A stretch of 64,000 nucleotides of DNA from Variovorax terrae (GTDB lineage: Bacteria > Pseudomonadota > Gammaproteobacteria > Burkholderiales > Burkholderiaceae_C), in assembly GCF_022809125.1 (NCBI RefSeq), contig NZ_JALGBI010000003.1, forward strand, positions 434,001 to 498,000, given 5' to 3'. Of the stretch, positions 7,932 to 15,883 are shown piece after piece; position 1 is the stretch's first letter, and each line of letters opens with the position of its first letter. The position numbers and the translations under genes were made by a program. A model generated the notes under the pieces. It saw only the letters and a program-made list of their open reading frames with translations, had not been told where the DNA came from and searched no databases.

Positions 7932-10348
7932 GCGCAGTGCTGAAGCCCGCCCTGTCCGGCAAGGATTCCGAGCAGGCTTTCTTTGACTCCCAGATGCTTC
8001 CCCCCGAAAAACGGGGCATGACCTTTGAGGTTCTGTTTTACCGGCAACTGCAGCAGGTCAGCACGCGGATTCATGAAACGGAGAACATCGACCAGATCAT
8101 GCTGGAGTCCAGCCAGGACATCTGCAAGCTGTTCAACGCCGATCGTCTGACCCTGTATGCGGTGAGCGAAGACCACGCGGCCATCGTTTCCAAGTTCAAG
8201 ACCGGGCTCAATACCGCCAAGGACCTGAAGCTGCCGATCAGCGCGCAGAGCATCGCAGGCTATGTGGCGCTGAGCAAGCAACTGGTCAACATTGCCGATG
8301 TCTATGATGACGAGGCGCTCAAGCGGATCCATCCGACGCTCAGCTTTCTCAAGGAAGTCGACAAGCGCTCCGGCTACCGGACCAAGCAGATGCTGGTGGT
8401 GCCGATTCTCGACGGCGACACGCTGCATGGCGTGCTGCAGGTTATCAACAACAAAAGCGACCAGCCCTTCGGTGAGCTGGAAATCGAAGGCGCGTCTCAG
8501 CTGTGCAAGACATTGGCCACGGCCATTCGCCAGCGTATGCGGCGAGCGGAAGAGGGCTCGCGCCGCAAAGCCACCAAATACGATGGTCTGGTGGCTGATG
8601 GCGTTCTGACGGCGGATGAGCTGCACCTGTGCATGCAGAAGGCGCGCGAGGAAGTCCGCTCCGTCGAGCACATGTTGATGGCGGAGTACCAGATTCGCCC
8701 CTCACAGATCGGCCCCTCTCTGTCGAAATTCTTCGGGGTGCCGTACGAGCCTTTCAATTCGGGGCGGATCCGTTCCGAATTGCTGCATGGCCCGCTCAAG
8801 CGTGAATTCATCGAGGAGCAGGGCTGGATTCCTCTGGAAGACTCGAGGGACGGCCTGGTCGTCATGTGCGTGGATCCCGAGGCCGTTCGTGGCTCGCGCG
8901 TGGTGCCGCAAGTGTTTCCCCGCATGGGCAAGTTTGCCTACCGCGTGACCACGCAAACGGAGTTTGAAGAAACCCTGGGTCAGCTCTATGGCGCGGGGGT
9001 CGAGAGTGGCTCGATCGACCAGTTGCTGGCAGATCTGAATGCACCCGCTGATGAAGAAGGTGCAGACGATTCGTCGCTGGAGTCCGCGGCAGCCGACAAT
9101 GAACTGGTCAAGTTCGTCAACAAGGTGATCATCGACGCCTACAACCAGAAGGTGTCGGATATCCACATCGAGCCCTTGCCGGGGAAGGCCAAGACCGGCA
9201 TCCGCTTTCGCATCGATGGTTCGCTGGTGCCCTACATCGAGGTGCCCGCGCACTTTCGCCAGGCCATGGTCACGCGGCTGAAGATCATGTGCGATCTCGA
9301 TATTTCCGAGAAACGCAAGCCGCAGGATGGAAAGATCAAGTTCAAGAAATTCGGCCCGCTGGACATCGAGCTTCGCGTGGCCACCATTCCTTCGGCTGGC
9401 GGCGTGGAAGACGTGGTCATGCGTATCCTGGCTGCGGGCGAACCCATTCCCCTAGAGAAGCTGGGGCTGACGCCGCACAACAAGGAGCGGCTCGAGAAAA
9501 CCGTCAGCAAGCCCTATGGCCTGTTCTATGTGTGCGGCCCCACCGGCTCGGGGAAAACCACCACATTGCACTCCATCCTAAAATTCCTGAACACCCCCGA
9601 CACGAAGATCTGGACGGCGGAAGACCCGGTGGAAATCACGCAGAGAGGGTTGCGCCAGGTCCAGATCAACAAGAAGGCCGGCATCGACTTTGCGCTGGTA
9701 ATGCGCGCCTTCCTGCGAGCCGATCCAGACATCATCATGGTCGGCGAATCACGGGACAAGGAAACCGTCTCGATGGGCGTGGAAGCATCGCTCACGGGAC
9801 ATCTGGTGTTCTCGACCCTGCACACCAACTCTGCGCCGGAGTCCATCACCCGGTTGCTGGACATGGGCATGGACCCCTTCAATTTTGCTGATGCGCTGCT
9901 GGGCATCCTGGCGCAGCGGCTGGCCAAGAAATTGTGCGACTGCAAGGAAACCTACACACCTGATTCGGAAGAGGTCAAGGCCTTCGTTGCTGAATATGCC
10001 GAGGAATTGCGCCATACGGCCGCATGGAAAGCGGGCTATGCCGGGGAGGCCAACAAGCTCTACGAGGAGTGGATCAAGGCCTACGGGGAGAATGACCGGC
10101 TGAGGTTCTACCGCGCAGTGGGCTGCGACAAGTGCAACAAGACGGGCTACAAGGGGCGCATCGGCCTGCACGAACTGCTGATTGCCGATGACACCGTCAA
10201 GAGGCTGGTGCAGGAGCGCGCCCGTGTGGCCGAGATCTTTGCGGCGGCGGTGGAGGGGGGCATGCGCACGCTCAAGATGGATGGAATGGAAAAAACCATG
10301 CTGGGCATGACCGACCTGAAGCAGGTTCGCTCCGTGTGCATCAAATGA
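7928..10348 (+). CDS. GAF-domain fused type IV pilus / type II secretion assembly ATPase (PilB/GspE family)
   Basis: An 806-aa protein. The N-terminal 40-210 region is a GAF domain with an NK-x4-F-x3-E segment (Asn175, Lys176, Phe181, Glu185). This resembles the NKFDE signature of cyclic-nucleotide-binding GAF domains. Next comes a MshEN/T2SSE N-terminal domain (about 230-350) and a hexameric traffic ATPase: Walker A GPTGSGKT (537-544), Asp box, Walker B LRADPDIIMVGESRD, His box STLHTNSAPESITRLLD, and Cys pairs CDC and CDKC before GYKGRIGLHELL. Such ATPases drive pilus extension. An N-terminal GAF is not part of ordinary PilB, so this may be a regulated second motor. It is translationally coupled to the phosphodiesterase gene and precedes pilA. 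Confidence 0.9.
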   Translation: MSAVLKPALSGKDSEQAFFDSQMLPPEKRGMTFEVLFYRQLQQVSTRIHETENIDQIMLESSQDICKLFNADRLTLYAVSEDHAAIVSKFKTGLNTAKDLKLPISAQSIAGYVALSKQLVNIADVYDDEALKRIHPTLSFLKEVDKRSGYRTKQMLVVPILDGDTLHGVLQVINNKSDQPFGELEIEGASQLCKTLATAIRQRMRRAEEGSRRKATKYDGLVADGVLTADELHLCMQKAREEVRSVEHMLMAEYQIRPSQIGPSLSKFFGVPYEPFNSGRIRSELLHGPLKREFIEEQGWIPLEDSRDGLVVMCVDPEAVRGSRVVPQVFPRMGKFAYRVTTQTEFEETLGQLYGAGVESGSIDQLLADLNAPADEEGADDSSLESAAADNELVKFVNKVIIDAYNQKVSDIHIEPLPGKAKTGIRFRIDGSLVPYIEVPAHFRQAMVTRLKIMCDLDISEKRKPQDGKIKFKKFGPLDIELRVATIPSAGGVEDVVMRILAAGEPIPLEKLGLTPHNKERLEKTVSKPYGLFYVCGPTGSGKTTTLHSILKFLNTPDTKIWTAEDPVEITQRGLRQVQINKKAGIDFALVMRAFLRADPDIIMVGESRDKETVSMGVEASLTGHLVFSTLHTNSAPESITRLLDMGMDPFNFADALLGILAQRLAKKLCDCKETYTPDSEEVKAFVAEYAEELRHTAAWKAGYAGEANKLYEEWIKAYGENDRLRFYRAVGCDKCNKTGYKGRIGLHELLIADDTVKRLVQERARVAEIFAAAVEGGMRTLKMDGMEKTMLGMTDLKQVRSVCIK

Positions 10349-10462
10349 AAGGGAAGACAAAATTGTCAACTACTGCCGATTTGGTGCAGAGCGTGCGCAC
10401 CGGTTTTGTCACTCTTTGTTGTATTTAAGGGAAACAATCGTCAAGGCGCGCATGGGCGGCTA

Positions 10463-10478
10463 TGGCATGCCAATTGCT
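10463..10478 (+). promoter_or_regulatory. Sigma-54-type promoter of pilA
   Basis: TGGCAT-N5-TTGCT matches the -24/-12 consensus (TGGCAC-N5-TTGC) with one mismatch and correct spacing. It lies about 40 nt before the pilA start. RpoN-dependent, PilR-activated pilA transcription is established in Pseudomonas and others. Confidence 0.75.
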
Positions 10479-10519
10479 GTTTAGACTCGCTTCTCTTTTT
10501 CTAACTCCGGAGGTTATTC

Positions 10520-11011
10520 ATGAAGCGTCAGCTACAAAAGGGTTTTACCCTGATCGAATTGATGATCGTGGTCGCGATCATCGGTATCCTGGCCGCCGTG
10601 GCGCTGCCTGCATACCAGGACTACACCAAGCGTGCCAAGATGTCGGAAGTGATTCTGGCGGCTTCGGCCTGCCGGACCAGCATCACGGAAATCTTCCAGT
10701 CAGCCACGAATCTGCCGACCGCCAATTCGTGGGGCTGTGAAGGTGGTGCGGCCATTGGTCAGCCGTCTCCCAGCAAGTATGTCAACAGCATCACGACCAG
10801 CGCAGGCGGATCGGTCAGCGTGCAAGCGTCGGACACTTTTGCTGACACTACGATCAATAGCAAGTGGATCACGTTGACCCCCTATGGCACGCCGTCGACC
10901 GGAACGCTCGCAGCCGGTTCTGCGGTTTCAATGTGGGTGTGCGGCCCGGGTTCCGCAGCCGGGTCGGACGTGCCCCTCAAGTATCTGCCGGGTTCGTGCC
11001 GCGGTATTTAA
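10520..11011 (+). CDS. pilA: Type IV major pilin, PilA
   Basis: A 163-aa class IVa prepilin. The leader KGFTLIEL gives cleavage by PilD after Gly8, leaving N-methyl-Phe and mature Glu5, followed by a hydrophobic N-terminal helix ([20 protein letters not shown]). Two C-terminal cysteines (MWVCGPG and PGSC) define the disulfide-bonded D-region. A strong Shine-Dalgarno (GGAGG) precedes the ATG. It has its own sigma-54-type promoter and is closed by a terminator, so it is a separate high-expression unit. Two PglL/Wzy-like ligases downstream and a TfpX/TfpZ protein further on suggest the pilin is glycosylated and needs a dedicated accessory factor; this is by analogy with Pseudomonas pilA-tfp loci. 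Confidence 0.95.
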   Translation: MKRQLQKGFTLIELMIVVAIIGILAAVALPAYQDYTKRAKMSEVILAASACRTSITEIFQSATNLPTANSWGCEGGAAIGQPSPSKYVNSITTSAGGSVSVQASDTFADTTINSKWITLTPYGTPSTGTLAAGSAVSMWVCGPGSAAGSDVPLKYLPGSCRGI

Positions 11012-11030
11012 GATATTTCTTTTTCAGTAG

Positions 11031-11058
11031 AAAAGGCACCTCCGGGTGCCTTTTCCAT
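11031..11058 (+). terminator. Rho-independent terminator after pilA
   Basis: Stem AAAAGGCACC/GGTGCCTTTT with a TCCG tetraloop, 10 bp, ending in TTTTCC. It lies 20 nt after the pilA stop and before the ligase gene, so it should limit read-through from the strong pilin promoter. Confidence 0.88.
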
Positions 11059-11094
11059 ATGGCAAATTGAAAATGCACGTGAGACGGATGGGTT

Positions 11095-12939
11095 ATGCGG
11101 GTTGAAGGCATCGGAAAAGAACGAGTGTTCGGAGCGGCAGGGGTGGAGCTCCACCGCGTGGCCTATCTCGTGTGCTTCGCCGTTTTCGGGCTTCCTTTCC
11201 TGGTGGGGTATGGCACGCTGCCTTTGACCAACTTTGCGGCCGAAGTCTTGTGCACGGTTGGTATGGCCATCATGCTGATCATGGTGGGGCAAAGCCCGGT
11301 TCCACTGCAGCGCATGCCACGCGAACTGAAAGTGATGCTCGCCGCTTTTGGTGTGCTCGCTTGCGGTGTTGTCGCGCAGTATGTGTCGTTTGGGCTGAAA
11401 AATGCTGAGGCCAGCATGGCTGTGTTTGGCTATCTGGCATGCGCTGCTCTGTCGGCCTGGATCGGGTACGCCGCGTGCTTGGGGCCACAGGCTTCGCAAT
11501 GGCGTCGAGCCATCGCCATGGGATTGCTGGCGGGTAGCCTGTTGGCTGCGCTGGCATCCATCGCGCAATACTTCAAGGTTGACGCTCAATGGCTGGTCTT
11601 GTCTCCTGCGCGAGATGCTGGAAGAACTTTCGGATTTGTCAGGCAGCCGAATCACCAAGGAACATTCCTGAACCTGGGGCTGGTGGCCTTGCTGGTGCTA
11701 CAGCGAAAAAATGGCTGGCGCTCGTTGATGTGGTACGCACTGAGCGCCGTGCTGATTTTTGGCATTGTGACCACCGCATCGCGTACCGCCTTGCTTCAGC
11801 TGGTCTTTGTCTCCCTCTGCATGATGCTCGTATGCCGCCACGACGGGGCGAGTGTGCTCAAGGGGCTGTGGCCGGTCGTGCTCGCATTGGGGGTTTGGGG
11901 CGCGCTCTGGCTGGTCAGCCAGACCGATGGTTCAGAGTTCTACGGAAATGCGAAGCTGAGCCAAACCTCCACCGAGGGCCTGGGCATCAGAAGCGAGATG
12001 TGGCGTCAGACAGCGGCTCTGATCCTGCAACATCCTTGGGCGGGTAACGGGGTCGCGAGTTACCCTGCCGTCATTTTTCTCAGTGGCGCGGTACTGGGCA
12101 TTGGGGTGCTGATGTCGCATTCGCACAATTTGCTGTTGCAGCTGGCGTTCAGTTATGGAATTCCCATTGCACTGGCATTCACGTCAGCGGTCCTGTGGGT
12201 GTTGTGGCGCGTGCGGCATCGCTTCATGGCGGATACGGGGTTCTTGGCATGGGGCTGCCTCGGTTGCATCCTGATCCACTCGATGTTTGAGTTTCCGCTC
12301 TGGTACGCCTATTTCTTGCTTCCGGCCAGCTTTTTTCTGGGGTGGTTGACATGCCCTGCCGCCGAAGGTGGCCAGACGCTGCAAAGCGATGTGGATGGCC
12401 TTTCGGCCGCCAAGAGGTCGGCCCGCATCAGGCAGCGTGCGGCGATCAGCGCCCTGGCTGGTGTCTCGGTCATCAGCGTGGCGATTTGGATGAATCGCGA
12501 CTACTACAAGCTGACGCCCATCTATATGCCGGGTTTGACGGCCACGCTGCCGGATCGCATGCACGAAGCGGACAGCGTCTTCTGGTTTCATCACTTTGCC
12601 GAATTCCCCAAGCTTCCGATGGAGACGGTCACTCCGGCCAACTACCAGGCCTACCTGGACAGCCTGGGAAATGTGGGGTGCCTGATGCACGAACCCTGGA
12701 TCCAGGGCGGAACCGTGCTGGCGCTGGCCTATGCCGGCAGAGCCGACGAAGCCAAATGGATCATGTACCTCTATGGGCAGCTGTCCGGAGGCAAGGTCGA
12801 GCATTTCAAGCGAGCGCTCGAGAGCAGCAACCTGCCCTTGGCTGCTGAACTGCTGCGCTATCTGGAGAAGCCCGAGCCGGTGCGCCCGGCGCTGGCATTC
12901 TTCGAACAGGCGTGTTTCGGGCGTGGCAGCTCTCCCTGA
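11095..12939 (+). CDS. Wzy_C/PglL-like O-oligosaccharyltransferase (pilin glycosylation ligase), copy 1
   Basis: A 614-aa polytopic inner-membrane protein with about 11-12 hydrophobic segments through residue about 430, then a soluble C-terminal region. Landmarks are FVRQPNHQGTF in the large loop, TTASRTALLQ, GNGVASYP, MSHSHNLLLQLAFSYGIP and a C-terminal helical domain. These fit the O-antigen ligase / Wzy_C / PglL superfamily, whose members transfer lipid-linked glycans to LPS or to Ser/Thr of periplasmic proteins. Directly after pilA, pilin is the likely acceptor, as for PilO/TfpO. A homologous gene follows with a 17-nt overlap. Acceptor specificity cannot be read from the sequence. Confidence 0.85.
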   Translation: MRVEGIGKERVFGAAGVELHRVAYLVCFAVFGLPFLVGYGTLPLTNFAAEVLCTVGMAIMLIMVGQSPVPLQRMPRELKVMLAAFGVLACGVVAQYVSFGLKNAEASMAVFGYLACAALSAWIGYAACLGPQASQWRRAIAMGLLAGSLLAALASIAQYFKVDAQWLVLSPARDAGRTFGFVRQPNHQGTFLNLGLVALLVLQRKNGWRSLMWYALSAVLIFGIVTTASRTALLQLVFVSLCMMLVCRHDGASVLKGLWPVVLALGVWGALWLVSQTDGSEFYGNAKLSQTSTEGLGIRSEMWRQTAALILQHPWAGNGVASYPAVIFLSGAVLGIGVLMSHSHNLLLQLAFSYGIPIALAFTSAVLWVLWRVRHRFMADTGFLAWGCLGCILIHSMFEFPLWYAYFLLPASFFLGWLTCPAAEGGQTLQSDVDGLSAAKRSARIRQRAAISALAGVSVISVAIWMNRDYYKLTPIYMPGLTATLPDRMHEADSVFWFHHFAEFPKLPMETVTPANYQAYLDSLGNVGCLMHEPWIQGGTVLALAYAGRADEAKWIMYLYGQLSGGKVEHFKRALESSNLPLAAELLRYLEKPEPVRPALAFFEQACFGRGSSP

Positions 12940-14578
12940 GGGCCGACCAAGCCTGGGGGCATGGGCCGCCGCTGGAGTGGTCATTGCCCTGATGGCCGTG
13001 CCCTGGCTCAACCCGTTCGCGCCCGGCCCGTCTCCCGCCGTGCTGGGGCTTTGTGTGGCGTGGGCCTGTGCCGCCTGCCTGCTTTTCCTGGTGCCCTGGA
13101 GCACGCCGTGGCTGACTGCAAAATGGCTGCTGGCTTGCGCGCTGGTGGTCGTTCTGCATGGGCTCAGTGTGGAGGTGCTGGCTACCGTCGCGGGCCTGGC
13201 GATGCTACTGGTGTTCGCTGGATTCGGCCTCACCGGAGCGAGGCGCGGGCAGCAGGTTCTCGAGCCCTTGGTGGCGGGTTTGCTGTTGGCGGCTCTGCTC
13301 AGCGCCTGTGCAGGGCTGCTTCAGTATTTCGGTCTGGAGCAAGGCTTGGCGGGGTGGGTCAATCATGCGCAACCCAGGGAAGCCTTTGCCAATCTGCGGC
13401 AGCGCAACCAGTTTGCGACGCTGACGGTGATCGGACTGGCCGCCGTGCTCTGGTTTCGTGTGCGGGGGCAGCTGGCGCTGCACGCCGGGTGGATGGTGCT
13501 TTTGCTCGTCGCGGGCAATGTCGTGTCGGCCTCGCGTACCGGCCTGTTCCAGATCGTGTTGCTGCTGGTACTGGCATGGTGCTGGCGCGCATCCCTGCCC
13601 AAACCATGCCGTACCCTGCTGGCCGCCACCGTGCCGATGTACCTGGCGGTCTGGCTGCTGCTGCAATGGATCCTCGATGCGCCCGGAGGCGCATTCATGC
13701 GCTTCGACCTGCAGTCAGAAGGTTGTGCCAGCCGCCTGGTGCTCTGGCGCAACGTCCTCGATCTGATCGGCCAGCGGCCTGTCTGGGGCTGGGGCGTGGG
13801 GGAGCTCGACTACGCCCATTACATCACCCTCTATCCTGGCGAGCGCTTTTGCAGCATCCTGGACAACGCCCACAACCTGCCATTGCACATGGCCGTCGAG
13901 TTGGGGGTTCCCGCGGCGCTGCTCATCTGCGGGGGGCTTGTCTGGCTGGTGCTTCGGGCCAGACCGTGGCGCGAGACCCAGGCCACGCGCCAACTGGCCT
14001 GGAGCGTGCTCGCCGTCATCATGTTGCACAGTTTCCTGGAGTACCCCCTGTGGTACACGCCCTTCCAAATGGCCTTCGGGCTGAGCCTCGGGCTCCTGCT
14101 CCGGCCGGCAGGGGCAGCGGCCGGAGATTCCTGGCCACCGGGGGCCAGGACAGCGCAGCGGGTTTGCGCCGCGCTGTTGCTCGCCGCCTGTGCCGCTGTC
14201 TATGGGGACTACAGCCGCATCAGCCAGATCTATCTGCCGCCCGAAGCGCGCGATCCCGCCTATCGCGATGACACGCTGAGAAAGCTGCAGAACTCGTGGT
14301 TTTTCCAGAACCAGGTGCGCTTTGCCGAACTGTCGGTGACCTCGCTGACGCGCGAGAACGCGGCCCAGCAGCATGCATTGGCCAAAGAGCTGCTGCACTA
14401 TTCGCCGGAGCCAAAGGTCATCGAGCGATTGATTGAAAGCGCGGTCATGCTGGGGCTCGACGATGAGGCCTTGTTCCACCTCGTGCGCTATCAAAAGGCG
14501 TTTCCGGCGGAGTATGCGCGCTGGGCGCAGCTCAACGCCGATGTCGCGAAAGAGCCGCCCTGGCGCGGGACTCAGTGA
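12923..14578 (+). CDS. Wzy_C/PglL-like O-oligosaccharyltransferase, copy 2
   Basis: A paralogue of the upstream gene (about 551 aa) with the same plan: multiple TM helices, [13 protein letters not shown] in the position of the PNHQGTF loop, [44 protein letters not shown] and a C-terminal soluble region. The chosen GTG start at 12923 overlaps the previous stop by 17 nt; ATG 12992 is an alternative that would remove part of the first helix. Tandem ligases may divide acceptors or glycans, or one may be a polymerase and the other a transferase. Its 3' end overlaps convergent moaC by 7 nt. Confidence 0.82.
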   Translation: MAALPEGRPSLGAWAAAGVVIALMAVPWLNPFAPGPSPAVLGLCVAWACAACLLFLVPWSTPWLTAKWLLACALVVVLHGLSVEVLATVAGLAMLLVFAGFGLTGARRGQQVLEPLVAGLLLAALLSACAGLLQYFGLEQGLAGWVNHAQPREAFANLRQRNQFATLTVIGLAAVLWFRVRGQLALHAGWMVLLLVAGNVVSASRTGLFQIVLLLVLAWCWRASLPKPCRTLLAATVPMYLAVWLLLQWILDAPGGAFMRFDLQSEGCASRLVLWRNVLDLIGQRPVWGWGVGELDYAHYITLYPGERFCSILDNAHNLPLHMAVELGVPAALLICGGLVWLVLRARPWRETQATRQLAWSVLAVIMLHSFLEYPLWYTPFQMAFGLSLGLLLRPAGAAAGDSWPPGARTAQRVCAALLLAACAAVYGDYSRISQIYLPPEARDPAYRDDTLRKLQNSWFFQNQVRFAELSVTSLTRENAAQQHALAKELLHYSPEPKVIERLIESAVMLGLDDEALFHLVRYQKAFPAEYARWAQLNADVAKEPPWRGTQ

Positions 14579-15060
14579 TTAACGAAATCCCCTGACTTGC
14601 CACCGCGCTTTTCCTGCAGCTTCACGTCGGTGATGGTCATGCCTCGGTCCACCGCCTTGCACATGTCGTAGATCGTGAGCAGCGCCACCTGCACGGCGGT
14701 CAGCGCCTCCATCTCCACGCCGGTGGGGCCCAGGGTTTCCACCACGGCGGTGCAGCGGATGGCTGCGGCGTTCGGGGGCGCGGCATCGGCCGCTGCAAAT
14801 TCGAGAGCCACCCGCGTCAGCGCCAGCGGATGGCACAGCGGAATCAGATCGCTGGTCTTCTTGGCGGCCTGGATGCCCGCGATGCGCGCGATCCCCAGCA
14901 CATCGCCTTTCTTGGCCGTGCCGCCCTGGATAATGGCCAGGGTTTCGGGCCGCATCTCGATGCGCCCGCCGGCCACCGCCACGCGATGCGTGCTGGGCTT
15001 GCCTGCCACGTCCACCATGTGGGCCTGGCCTTGCGCATCGAAGTGGGTGAGTTTGCTCAT
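14572..15060 (-). CDS. moaC: Cyclic pyranopterin monophosphate synthase MoaC
   Basis: A 162-aa enzyme of molybdenum cofactor biosynthesis. It converts the MoaA product 3',8-cyclo-GTP to cyclic pyranopterin monophosphate in the cytosol. Hallmarks are [55 protein letters not shown] and a terminal [17 protein letters not shown], with the catalytic Lys/Asp region intact. The ATG at 15060 (MSKLTHFD) fits family length; a longer open frame to 15087 is not needed. It sits alone on the minus strand between pilus-related genes, with its 3' end overlapping the ligase gene by 7 nt. No other moa gene is in the window. Confidence 0.96.
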   Translation of the reverse strand: MSKLTHFDAQGQAHMVDVAGKPSTHRVAVAGGRIEMRPETLAIIQGGTAKKGDVLGIARIAGIQAAKKTSDLIPLCHPLALTRVALEFAAADAAPPNAAAIRCTAVVETLGPTGVEMEALTAVQVALLTIYDMCKAVDRGMTITDVKLQEKRGGKSGDFVNH

Positions 15061-15100
15061 GCCTTGAACACCGGTGGTAAAAACCATTTACAGAAGATTC

Positions 15101-15883
15101 ATGTCACTCAAGCATCATACGATCATGTTCAACTGGAAAGACCGCCTCAAGGCGGCTGGCATCCACTTCGGCATCAGCCTCGTCGTCGCCGCGCTCAGCG
15201 CAGCGCTGGTGTTCGGCCTCTGGTATCCCTATCCCTACCGGGACATTTCGGGCGGGCGCGATCTGTTTCTGCTGGTGGTGTCGGTGGACGTGATCCTGGG
15301 GCCCCTGATCACGTTCACCATCTTCAACCGCACCAAGTCGCGCCGGTCGCTGCAGCTGGATTTTTCCGTGATCGGGCTGGTCCAGCTGGCGGCGCTGAGC
15401 TACGGCCTGTGGACGGTCTTCCTGGCGCGGCCGGTGCACCTGGTGTTCGAGTACGACCGCTTCCGCGTGGTGCATGCCGTCGATATTCCGCCGTCGCTGC
15501 TGAACCAGGCGCCGCCCGGTCTGGACGCCCTGCCGCTGACCGGGCCCACCCTGCTGTCGCTGCGGGCCTTCAAGGACAGCAAGGAGCAGTTCGACAGCAC
15601 CATGGCGGCCCTGCAGGGGCTGTCGTTGAGCGCGCGCCCGGAGCTCTGGCAGTCCTATGAGGCGGGCAAGCCGGCCGTGCTGAAGGCCGCCAAGCCGGTG
15701 AGCGAGCTCAAGAGGCGCTTCGAGCCCCGGTCGGCCGAGATCGACCAGGTGATACGCGCCGCGGGCCGGCAGCCCGACGCCCTGGTGTACCTGCCGCTCG
15801 CCGGCCGGCAACTCGCCTGGACGGCGTTCCTGGACCCCGCCACCGCCCAGGTGGTGGCCTTCATGCCGCTGGATTCCTTTTGA
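15101..15883 (+). CDS. TfpX/TfpZ-family type IV pilin accessory protein
   Basis: About 260 aa. An N-terminal membrane part has four helices (AGIHFGISLVVAALSAALVF, LFLLVVSVDVILGPLITFTIF, LQLDFSVIGLVQLAALSYGL and a following strand) and a C-terminal soluble domain. The WKDRLKAAGIHF start and the GPLITF-IFN motif match the family that affects assembly of cognate pilins encoded nearby. ATG 15101 has a weak AGAAG site; ATG 15125 (MFNWKDRL) is a reasonable alternative. Its last codon overlaps the TTG start of the next gene. In Pseudomonas such genes sit directly after pilA; here two ligases and moaC intervene. Confidence 0.8.
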   Translation: MSLKHHTIMFNWKDRLKAAGIHFGISLVVAALSAALVFGLWYPYPYRDISGGRDLFLLVVSVDVILGPLITFTIFNRTKSRRSLQLDFSVIGLVQLAALSYGLWTVFLARPVHLVFEYDRFRVVHAVDIPPSLLNQAPPGLDALPLTGPTLLSLRAFKDSKEQFDSTMAALQGLSLSARPELWQSYEAGKPAVLKAAKPVSELKRRFEPRSAEIDQVIRAAGRQPDALVYLPLAGRQLAWTAFLDPATAQVVAFMPLDSF

